DNA of 64,000 nucleotides from UBA1479 sp040221095. Its GTDB lineage: Bacteria; Pseudomonadota; Alphaproteobacteria; Rhodospirillales; Casp-alpha2. Shown in pieces: positions 24,201-36,200 of the stretch. Under the pieces are notes generated by a model, which did no database searches, had not been told where the DNA came from, and saw only the letters and a list, made by a program, of their open reading frames with translations. Location: contig JAVJVP010000015.1 of the NCBI GenBank assembly GCA_040221095.1, positions 310,001 through 374,000 of the forward strand. The letters run 5' to 3'. Each line of letters starts with the position of its first letter. Position 1 is the stretch's first letter. The translations under genes were made by a program, and so were the position numbers.

Positions 24201-27200
24201 ATGTGCTGGCCATCGATGTCGGAATGACGTTCGGTCTCAGTTCCGGCATGACCAACGGCAGTCTCGTCAGCATCGGTCAGGACGTGATCGGCGTCATCAA
24301 CCTGGACGGCGCCACGGGTGCGCTTTCCATCGACCTGACCAATTTCGCCACGCCGGGCGTTGTCGAACAACTGGCCCGCGCCGTGACCTTCCAGAACGAC
24401 ACGCCAGAGCCGGGCGCCGGTTCGCGCACCATCGACTTCACCCTAACGGACGGCGACGGCGGCACCTCCGCCACCCTGAGCCAGACCGTCAACATCACGC
24501 CCGTCAACGACGCACCCGAGATCACCACATCGACCCTACCCGCCGGCGCGGTGGCGTTCGGTTCGGAAATCCTGGTCAACACGGCCCTGACCGGCGAACA
24601 GTCGGCCGCCGATGTCACCTATTTCGCGGGCGGCACCAAGTTCGTCGCCACCTGGAACAATTACAGCGTCGGCGGCGGATCGGACCTGGGCACCATCGGG
24701 CGCATCTTCAACGCCGACGGCACCCCCGACGGTCCGGAGTTCGTCATCGCCAACACCGCCCCCGGCAGCGAATACAACGCCCGGGTCTCGCCGATGGCCG
24801 ACGGCGGCTTCATCATTTCCTACGTCAACCAGCCGACCGCCGCCGACGCCACCACGTCGGACTTATACGTGCAGCGCTACGACGCCACGGGCCAGGCGGT
24901 TTCCCGCGACGCCGTGTCGCCGGGGGCAGACGCCTTCAACGTCGGCGAATACTTCAGCGGCACGACGCAGAACGGCGGTACGGTCGTCGGCCTGTCGAAC
25001 GGCGGTTTCGTCATCGCAATCGACCAGCAGGACCCAGGAATCGCCAGCGGCCAGGACGTCACCGCGCGTGTCTTTGGCGCCAATGGTGCGCCGGTCACCG
25101 GTGAATTCCTGCTGGGGTCCTCGCCCACACCGGCCACCCAGGGAACGGAACTGGCGGCTCTGCCGGGTGGCGGCTTCGTCGCGGTATGGACCGACAATAC
25201 GGACGGCGACAATGACCTGTTCGCGCGGGTGTACGACAACAGCGGCACGCCGCTTGGCGCCGAATTCGCCGTCGCGGTGAACCAGGGCGGCGGCACGCAG
25301 CAGGACCAGCACGAAGTCGCCACCCTGTCCAACGGCAACTTCGTCGTCGCCTGGCGCACGGACGACATTGCCTCCGGCGACAACAACGGCAGCGGCGGCA
25401 TCGGCCTGCGCATCTTCGGGCCCGACGGCACGCCGATCACCGGCGACCTGCTTGCCAACACGGACATCACCGGCCACCAGAACGAACCCTCCATCGCGGC
25501 CCTGCCCGACGGCGGCTTCGTGGTGTCCTGGTCGACCAACGACGTCACCATCGACGGCGACGGCACGGCGATCCGCGCACAACGCTTCGACGCCGCCGGT
25601 GCCAAGGTCGGCACGGAATTCACGATCAACGAGAATACGACGGGCAACCAGCAGCAATCCGCCATCGCCACTGACGACGACGGCAACCTGGTCGCCGTGT
25701 TCCGCCAGTCCGACCCGGTCGGCGCCACCGCAGACAACACGGAAATCGGCGCCCGCGTCATTTCGTTCGGTCTTGACGGCAAGACCTATGTGGAAGACGG
25801 GGCGCCCCTTATCATCGATGACGGCATTACCCTGACAGATGTCGACAGCACGGCCCTTGAAGGCGCCACGGTGACCATCACCACGGCCTTCGAGGCCAAT
25901 ACGGATATCCTGTCCTTCACCCCCGTGGGAGTCATCAGCGGCAGCTATGACGCGGCCACCGGCGCGCTGACGCTGACCGGCACCGGCACGCAGGCCGAGT
26001 ACGAACAGGTCCTGCGCTCGGTCACGTTCAATTCCACGGCGGTGCAGCCGGATCTGGCCGACCGCATCATCGAATTCCAGGTAACGGACGACCAGGGCGC
26101 CCCGTCGACGCCGTTTGCCGTCACCATCAGCGTCGAGAACACCAACGACGCGCCGGAAATTCTGGGTGCGCAAGCGAACGTACGGGCGGTGCAGTTCGAC
26201 GGCGTGAACGATTTCGTCTTCGCGGAACATGACGCGGCGTTCAACCCGGGCACCGGCGGTGTGACCGTCGAGACCTGGTTCTATTACGACGGCACGCCGC
26301 CGATGACCAACCAGCGCCTGATCGGCAAGGGGTATATCGGTTCCGCCGACGAAGGCTGGGCCATCAACATCGGCTCCGACGGCAACCTGAGCATCCTGGT
26401 CAACACGGAAGACACCGCCGCCGTCCCGAACAAGGCGGCGCAGGACTTCGACCTCAGCGGCCTGACCGCCGGATGGCACCACGTCGCCATGGTCATCGAC
26501 CAGTCCGGCGCCGAGGGCACCATCACCGGCTACCTGGACGGCTCGACCGACGGCTGGGTCCCCGACCCGACCGTGGGCGGCACCTTCACCAAGGCGCCCA
26601 TCGACAATACCGACGACGTCTTCGTCGCGGCGCGGGGCGACGGCACCAATTTCTATGCCGGGCAGCTGGACGACGTCCGCATCTGGTCCGACGCCCGCAC
26701 GGCCGAGGAAATCGCGCAAAATTACAACAGCGCGAACCTGAACGACACGATCGGCCTGGAAGCCCGCTATACCCTGGACAATCCGGAATCCGACGACATC
26801 GACGCCAATCCGGGCCTGATCGACGTGTCCGGCAACAATCACGCCCTGTCGTCGGGCGGCCCGCCCAATGACGCATTCTCCGGCTATGCCCTATTCAACG
26901 GTGTCGGCCAGTACGCACAGTTCTCCCAATTCAATTCGGTCTCGGGCAGCGGCGACCTGACGGTCACGGCCTGGGTCCGTGCCGACACGCTTTCCGGCAC
27001 GCAGAACCTGGTGACCCTGGGCGACACGGCGGTCGTGCTGTCGGGCAATACCGTCGGCCTGATCGCGGGCGGTGTCGGGCCGACCTTCGGCGGCATCATC
27101 ACTGCCGGGGAATGGGTTCATGTCGCCGCCGTCTATGACGGCACGGCCGATACCGCCGTGGTCTACGTTAACGGTCAGGCGGCGACGCCCACGGGCGGCG

Positions 27201-30200
27201 TATCGGCGACCATCAGCGATCCCACGGAAATCATCCTCGGCGCCGGCAGCGGCGGCGCCAACGCCTTCGACGGCGCCATCACCCAGGTGCGCATCTTCGA
27301 CGGGGCACAGACCCTAGTCGATATCCAGACGGACATGACCCAGGCCCATTACGACGGAAATTCGCCGGCGACCCTGGTCAACTCCTTCCCGCTCGACGGC
27401 ATTCTCGACAATGACCAGGGACATCAGAACAGCCAGGAACTTGCCGAAGGCACGTTCGTCGGCGGTGCCCACTTCGTCGATGCCTCGCCGACCCTGCTGG
27501 GGTCCAACGTGCTGTCCGGCGCGGTCACCTTCGCCGGGACCGAGGCCGTTCCCGGCGGTGATGCCATTTCGTTCGGTCAGGACCCTGCATTCCAGATCGC
27601 GGGCGACCTGACGCTGGAAGCCTGGATCAAGCCGACCGCGATCAACAGCCTGTGGGACGGCATCGTCGGCAATCTGAGGGATACCGACTCGGTCGAGCAC
27701 AGCGGCTACGGCCTGCATCTCTCGACCAATAACGTCGTGCGCTTCGCCATCGTCGTGGACGACGTCATCCGGATCGTCGATACCCCCATCAACGCCATCA
27801 ACCTGAACGAATGGAGCCACGTCGCCGCCACCTACGACGGCACGACGGCCCGCGTTTTTGTCAACGGCGAGGAAGTCGCCAGCCAGGCGGTCAGCGGCGC
27901 CATCGAATACGCGCCGCCCAACGACCTGCGCATCGGCGCCATGTCCGACACCAACGAAAACCACTACTTCAACGGCGAAATCGCCGACGTCCGCATCTGG
28001 GATGTCGCCCGCACGGATTGGGACATCGAGGACAGCGCCGAGCAGCCCATCCCGACGGACAGCGCCGGTCTGATCTTCAACGCGCCCTTGAATGGCGGGA
28101 TCGACGGCGCCTCGGTCGTTTCGGTCACCGACCTTGTCGGCGGGCTGACCGGCACGGCATCGGGCATGCCCGTCTACACGGATACGGGCCCGGCGATCCA
28201 TGGCGGTATCGACGCGCCGCTCAGCGCCTGGGAAGACACCGTCCTGCGCGGCCAGATCGCCGCCGCCGACGTGGAAGGCGACGTCCTGACCTTCAGCCTC
28301 GACGCCCAGGCGGCGAACGGCACGGTCATCGTCAATCCCGACGGCACCTTCGAATATGTTCCCGCCGCCAACTATTCTGGCGCGGATGCCTTCGACGTGA
28401 CGGTCACCGACGGCAACGGCGGCACGGCGACTCAGACCATCACCCTGAACGTGCAGCCGACCAACGACGCCCCGGTCATCACCGCCGTCACGACCAACGG
28501 CGACGGGATGCAATTCGACGGTGTCGATGACCAGATGCAGGTTCTGGACAATAGCCTGTTTGATTTCACGCTATCCGGCGGGAACGCAGTCTCATTCATC
28601 GACAACAGCCCAAGCCCGGACACGATTGTCGCTTCAGTGAGCGGTACCTTCGCCGATTTGAATCCCGGTGACGTAATCACGGTCAACGGCACATCCTCCG
28701 CGAACGATGGAACCTATACAGTGGCCGGCGTCAGTGGCGACGGCCTGACCGTGACCCTCGATCCGGGCGCTGTTCTGACGACTCAGGGCGGCGTAATTGT
28801 CGGCTCCATCACCTCGCCCAGCACCTCACCGCTGGCTATCGGCGGCGGCGCGTTCACGCAGGAGATCTGGTTCTCCGCCGAACCCAGCGAAACCACCGGC
28901 GTACTGCTGGCCATGGGTGAGGCGTCTATCTTGAACAGCGCCGCATTGAGCCTTTCCGCCGGGAACCTGCAGGCGGCGGTCAACGGCGGCGTTTCGATCA
29001 CCACCGCCGGTACGGTCAACGACGGCCAAATGCACCACGCAGCCTTCGTCCACGACGGGTCGGGCAACTTCTCGCTTTACCTGGATGGCGATCTGGTCGG
29101 CACGACAAGCGGCTCTCTCCCGGACATCAACTCGGGCAATCTGGTCGTCGGCAACAACCAGGTCGGCAGCAATGCCTTCGCCGGAGTCATTGACGAGGTG
29201 CGAATTTACGACGCGGCGCTTGACCAGCAGGCCATTCAGGCCGACATGGGCGGCTATGTGCCGGCCGATCCCCTGGCCGCCAACCTGCCCGTTCACTTCG
29301 ACTTCGAAGACGTCACCGGTCAGTTCGTCATCAACCAGGGCCATCTGGCCTCGGCGGCGGATGCATTCCTCGGCTCCGGGACAACGCCTGATACCTTCGA
29401 CCCGACCCCGGTCGGTTTTGCCGGACTGGCCATGCAGTTCGACGGCGTGAACGATGTCGTGAAGGTTTCCGACGTCAACGAACTTGCCACGGGCAATGCG
29501 CCGTTTACTTATGAAGCCTGGTTCAAGGCGCCGATCAGCGGCGCGACGCAGACCATTCTCTCCGCTGGCGGCAACACCACCTCCGACGGCTTGTCCATCA
29601 CCGTATCCAGCGGCGGGAACCTGCAGGCGTCCGTCGTGGGGCAGACCGCGCTGAACGGATCGGGTGTCTATAACGACGACGCCTGGCACCATGTCGCCTT
29701 CACCTATGACGGCATCGGTAATGTCGAATTGATCATCGACGGCATCAGCGTCGACGGCATCGGCGGCCAGACCGTCAATATCCAGACCGGTGACTTGTCC
29801 ATCGGGCAGTTCGCCGCCGGTGGCGGCGAATTCGGCGGCGAGATTTTCGATGTCCGGGCTTACGATACGGCCCGCACCGCGGCCCAGGTCGCGGGCGACA
29901 TGAACATCCTGCCGGACGGAACCGACATCGGCCTGATCGGCGCATGGCCGCTCACAAGTTCGGACGGCGCCACGGTGCACGACATCGTCGCCGGTAACAA
30001 CGGCACCTTCTACGCGGCCCCGGCCGCGCCGGGCACGCCGACGTTCGCGCAGACCAACCCCTTCATCACCGCCGAGGAGACGAGCCTGACCGGCCAGGTC
30101 ACCGTCGCCGACATCGACGGCGACGTCGGTTTCAGCTTCTCCGTCGACGGCCAGCCCATGTACGGCAGCGCCTGGATCGACAACACCGGCCAATGGCAGT

Positions 30201-33200
30201 ACACGCCCAACCAGAACTACAACGGCCCCGATAGCTTCGACATCCGGGTGTCCGACGGCGACAGCTCGACCACGCAGACCATCACCGTCGACGTGAAGCC
30301 GGTCAACGACGCGCCGATTCTGCTGGGTGCCCGCGCCGCCGGCGGCGCGCTACAGTTCGACGGCATGGACGACGGTGTCTTCGTCGCCGACGATGCGGCC
30401 TTTACGGGAACATCGGGCCTGACCCTGGAACTCTGGGCCCGGACCCCGATGCCGGTCGGCAACGGCAACCGCGAACTTGTCAGCAAGTGGGACGATGTGG
30501 CCGGCAAGAGCTACACGCTCTACCTCGACAACGACGGCTCCCTAAACATCGCGCTTTCCGCGGACGGCACGACGAACCAGACCTTCGACTCCAACGTGGC
30601 GGTTCCTCCCAACACCTGGACCCATCTGGCGGTCAGCATCGATCCGGCCAACGGCACGTTGCAGATGTACGTGGACGGAATGCCGGCCGGCATCGCCCAT
30701 TCCTTCACCGGCCCCCTGTTCGACAGCGCCACCGACCTCAGCATCGGCGTGCGAGGCGACGGCGCCAACACCTGGGATGGCCAAATCGACGACGTGCGGG
30801 TGTGGGACACGGCGCGCACGGGCGAGCAGATATCCCAGAATATGAACACCCCCGTCCCCGCCGACCCGGCCGGACTGGTCGCCCAGTACGGGTTCGACGA
30901 CGTCATCGACGGCATCGTGCCCAATCAGGTCCCGGGCGGGCCGGACGCGCAGTTGGGCGACGGCATCAACCCGGCCCTGAACCCCTTGGTCCTGGGCCCC
31001 AACGTCATCGGCCGGGCGCTTGATTTCGACGGCACCGGATATCTGGACGTGCCCGACCTGACGGCCGCCGGCGCCATCGGCGCGATGACCATGGAGACCT
31101 GGGTCAACCTGGACAACATGTCCGTCTCCGCCGTGTTCTCCCTGTTCGACGAAGACACCTCTCCCGGCGTTTCCTGGCTGTTGCAGGAAAACATGGGCGC
31201 GGTGACCATGCATTTCGCGGCGAACGGCGATGCCGCATCCCACCAGTTCGCCGGCATTGATCTGGCCGACCAGACCGGCCAGTGGGCGCATCTGGCCCTG
31301 GTCATCGACGACGGCGGCGATCCGGCGACGACGTTGACCAACACGGCCAAGATCTACGTCAACGGTGCGCTGGCCGACACCTTTACGGACTTCCAGATCA
31401 CGCCGAGCATGATCACTGCCGCCCAGGTCGGCGCCGACAACGGCGCGGAGAAGTTCTCCGGCGAGATGGCCGACTTCCGCCTGTGGAACACGGCCCGGTC
31501 GGCCGGCGACATCGCCGACAACTTCCAGAATTTTGTCGATCCCGGCGATCCGACGCTGGTTTTCAACTATCGCATGGACGACGCTGCCGCCAACGGGCCG
31601 CTGTCCACGGCGACGCCCATTGCCGACGCCACGGGCGGCTTCCATGCCCTGACCGTCGGCAGCACGCTGCAGTTCAGCGACACGGCGCCGGACATCTATT
31701 CGACGACGGTCACCACGCCCGAAGGCGTGGCCATCCACGGCGACCTGTCCGCCTACGACGTGGAGATGGACAGCTTCAACGTCGTCGCCGGCTCCGGCAC
31801 CACCGCCAGCGGCGGGACCTACACGGTCTATATGGACGGCACCTTCGACTACATCCCCGCGGTCGGCTACTACAGCCCGGACGGCATGCCTGACAGCTTC
31901 CCGGTCACCCTGACCGAGGGCGTCAGCGGCCTGTCCTCGACGCGGCAGATCTTCATCGACGTGACGCCAGACCTGTACCCGAACATCCTGAACACGGACA
32001 TCGCCGCCGATTGGACCGTCGCCGGGAACTGGTCCGAAGGGATCATCCCCGACGTAACACAGGCGGCGATCCTGCAGGGTTCGGCCACGGCGACCCATGC
32101 CGGCGGCACGGACACGGTCGGCGCCCTGGACGCCGATACGGCACTGACCATCTCCGGCGGTGCGATCACCGTGAACGGCGACGCCGACTTCGCCGGGACG
32201 GTCACGCTCTCGGGCGCCGGCGCCCTGACGCTCGACGGCGACTCGATCTTCCACGGCGGCTTCTCCCTGGCCGACACGGCGACGTTCACGGTCAACGGCG
32301 TTCTGACCGGCAACGGCGCGATCGACATGCTGTCCGGAACGATGGTCCTCAATGGCAATGCCATCATCAGCGCCGGTGGCACGTTCGATTTCACGGCGGG
32401 AACGCTGAGCAATACCGGCCTGCTGACCATGGACGGCACCCTGGCGGTTATCGGCAGCAGCACCAAGACCCTAAACGGGATCAATATGGTCTTGGGCGGA
32501 ACATTCGATTACGCCGCCGGAACCAGCGGCCTGGCCCTGTCCAACGGCGCGGCCATCGATATTCAATCCGGCGGCCAGTTCATCATGAACGGCATCGGCC
32601 TGGGTCAAGGGGCCGGCGCGCTGGGCACCGTCAACGTCCTGGCGGGCGGCACCTTCGTGCGAAACATCGCGGGCTCCAGCGTCGTTGACGTGGCTATCAA
32701 TGTCGCCACTGGCGGCATCATGGACATCATCCAGGGAACCTTGGTGTTCGACGGCGGCGGCAGCCTCAACGGCAATCTGAACCTGTCCAGCGGCGGCGTC
32801 GCCGACTTCGGGACGGCGACCACCTGGAACATCGGCGCTGGCGCCGCCGTGACCGGCATCGGCACGCTGCGGCTGGCTGATGCGGGTCTCGGCGTGAACG
32901 TCAACACCATGCTGACCCTCAACAACGGCATCGGCCTGGACCATACCGACGGCACGCTCAATGTCGCGGGCGGGCAGACCCTGACCATTGACGGGACCCA
33001 TAACTGGCTCTCAGGTGCGATTTCCGGCGCGGGACAGGTCAATTACACCAATGGCGCGGCCCTCAACCTCTCATCCGGCAGCGCCAAGAGCCTGGATGGC
33101 ATCGGCCTGAACTTCACCAACGCGACCTTCCTGTTCGCAGGCGGCGGCAGCGGGCTGACGTTCATCAACGACGCGACGATTGATATCGGCGCCGGCGGCC

Positions 33201-36200
33201 AAATGCTGCTGCAAGGCGGCGGGTTCATCAACATGGACCCCGCCTCGAACAGCCAGATCAGCATCCAGGCCGGCGGCCAACTGATCCACGACTCTCCCGG
33301 CACGGTGATCCTGGAACCGGACCTGATGCTTGCCGGCGACATCAACCTGATGAACGGCACCCTGCGCCTGGACGGCAGCGCCGACTTCGCCGGCATCATC
33401 CAATTCAACACAGGTACGACCCTGGTCCTCAACGGCGCGCCGGACACCTACACCTTCAACATCGGAAGCGATCTGACCGGCACGGGCGGCACCCTGCAAC
33501 TGGACAGCCTCAGCGCCACGATGAACGTCGCCACGGGCTTGATCATCGACCCCGGCCTGACCTTCCGGCACGATGCCGGCACGGTCAACGTCACCTCCGG
33601 CAACATGCTGTCGGTCCAGGGTGATTACGACTGGTACGCGGGCACCGTCACCGGCCTGGGCGACCTGAACGTCGATGCCAACGGCACCCTGACCCTGAAT
33701 TCCTCGCAGGTTAAGACCCTGGACGGCGTCAACCTGAACATCACCGGCGTCAACGCCGTGGTGAGCTATTTGAACGACGGCCTGCGGTTCGCCAACGGCG
33801 CGCATATGACCGTCGACAACGGCGGCCGCTTCGAGGTGCTGAACAGCTCGACCATCGACGACTTCGACGCCGGCGACAACAGGCTGATCATCGAAAGCGG
33901 CGGCACCCTGCACCAAAACGCCGCCGGCAACACGCGCGTGGAAGTCGATCTGACCCTGAACGGCACCCTGGACATCGATCAGGGCAACCTCGTTCTGGAA
34001 GGCGTCAGCAACCTCAACGGCGCCATCGATATCGCGGCCGGCGCCCAGCTTCGCCTGGAGGGCGCAGGCCCCCATACGGTCGGCCTAAATATGGACCTGA
34101 GCGGCGACGGCACCCTGGTCATGGCGTCCGGCGGCATGCTTGTGGCTGTGAACAACAACCTGATCATCGACAGCACCCTGACCTTGCAACAGGACTTCGG
34201 CCAGCTTGACATCGCGGGGGCTCAAACCCTGACGGTCGAGGGCACACACAACTGGGTCGGTGGCGACATCACGGGCATTGGCGCGCTCAATTATGCGATG
34301 GGCAGCTTCCTCAACGTCACCGGATCCGGCGCGGTTCTGAACAGCGCTGACATGACGGTCGCCGGCACAGCGACGATCAGCGGCACCGGCAACGTCGTTG
34401 TCGAGAACGGCGCCGACGTCAACGTCATCGCGGGTGGCCTGGTCGAACTGACAAGCACGGGCGGCTTCACCGCCGGCACCGGCGCGGGCGTTCTGTCCAT
34501 CGCCGCCGGCGCCGTGCTGCGCAGCTCGGGCACGGGAACGGTCGGCCTGACCGTGAACAACGCGGGCGACATCGAGGTCACCAGCGGCACCCTGGTGCTC
34601 GATGCCATCGGCATGAGCAGCAACACGGGCACCATCACGATCGCCGAGGGCGCCACGCTGCGGATCGAGAACGGCAGCCTGACCAACTACGGCATGATCG
34701 AAGGTGACGGCCAGATCGAGTTCGCGACCGGCGGCAACCTGATCAACCAAGGCACCCTGGAAGTCGGCGGGCTGGAAAACATCGGCGACTTCACCGTGCA
34801 GGGCACAATCGACAGCGCGGGCAGCAGTAACGCCATCGCCTTCGAATTCGACGGCGCCGGCCACGACCAGCTGACCGCCGCCGATATCAATCTGTCCGGT
34901 GTCTCGGACGAACTGATCCTGGACTTCACCGGCATCGACGTGACCTCCGGCGACATCTTCAACATCATCACCTTCTCGTCCGGCACCCATAACACGAGCG
35001 ACCAGTTCGACATCATCACGACCTTCGGCCTGTACGGCTTTAACGCCGCCGTCGATGCGACCGCCAGCGGCGTGACGGTCACCATCCAGGAGGCCCTCAA
35101 CCTGGTCACCGGTACGGGCGGCGACGACACCCTGTTCGGCACGGCCGGTGCGGATATGATCGACGGCGGCGCGGGCATCGACATCCTGACTGGCGGCAAC
35201 GGCAACGACCGCCTGACCGGTGGCGACGGCGACGACTATCTCGACGGCGGTATCGGCAGAAACTTCCTGTACGGCGGCGATGGCAACGACATTCTGACCG
35301 GCGGCACGCGCGGCCTGGGCGGCATCGACCTGAACACCGCCGATTACGGCGACGCCCTGGCGGCGATCACGGTCACCCTCGACGGCACGGGCGGCACGGC
35401 GACGACGCTGGGCGGCGGCAACGGGGCCGCCATCGGCACGGACACGCTGATCCACATCGACCGCATCATCGGATCGGGCTTCGACGACGAATTCATCATC
35501 GTCGGCGGCTGGACCGGCGGCCAGTTCGATGCCTATCAGGGCAGCAGCGCCGGGGAATTCAACATCATCCGGGGCGGGGCCGGCGACGACACCATCACCG
35601 GCAACGGCTTCACCCGCGTCGATTTCTCCGACGCCCTGGGCGGCGTCACCGTCACCTTCACCGCCGACGGGGTCGGCACGGGACGTCTGACCTCCAATGC
35701 GGGTGCTGCGACCGGACAAGCCGACGGCACGGGCGTCGACAGCTTCACCGGCGTCGGCGACGTGGTGGGATCCGCTTTCGATGACATCATCACCGGCGAC
35801 GGCCTGAACAACTCCCTGATGGGCGGGGCCGGCAACGACGTTCTGGACGGCGGCGCCGGTATCGACCGGGCCGATTACCGCACTGCCGCAAGCGGCATCA
35901 CGGTGGACATGACCTTGGGATCGAACCAGGTTACCGATGACGGCTTCGGCGACGTCGATAACCTGCTCAACATCGAATACATCCGCGGCTCCCGCTATGA
36001 CGACACGATCATCGGCGACGACAGCGGCATGCAGCTGCGCGGCGAGGCCGGCGACGACACCATCACCGGCGGCCTGGGCGTCGACACCGTGCGCGGCGGC
36101 GGCGGCAACGACGTCATCACCGGCGGCGGCGGGGCCGACGATCTGCGCGGCGACGGCGGCCGCGACCGCTTCGTCTACAACGCGATTTCCGACTCACCCG

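Larger units (their letters stand above)
20624..31530 (+). repeat. Ten LamG/concanavalin-like domains (LamG 1-10)
   Basis: Each domain opens with an (A/M)xFDGVDD-type strand, has (T/S)(Y/V)EAWF, a (W)HH(V/L)A strand, a (L/V)(Y/F)(V/I)(D/N)G strand, and ends FxGxxDxVRxYDxART. Approximate extents: 20624-21160, 21250-21720, 21920-22680, 26170-26730, 26880-27330, 27520-28030, 28500-29240, 29430-29910, 30325-30850 and 31010-31530. An eleventh is at 37840-38360. Short cadherin-like domains (TPDADFFGTDSFEV-type) lie between groups at 22830-23095, 28220-28480, 30060-30320 and 31690-31970. LamG domains commonly bind glycans or proteins, so these are the most likely ligand-binding parts. Confidence 0.8.
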
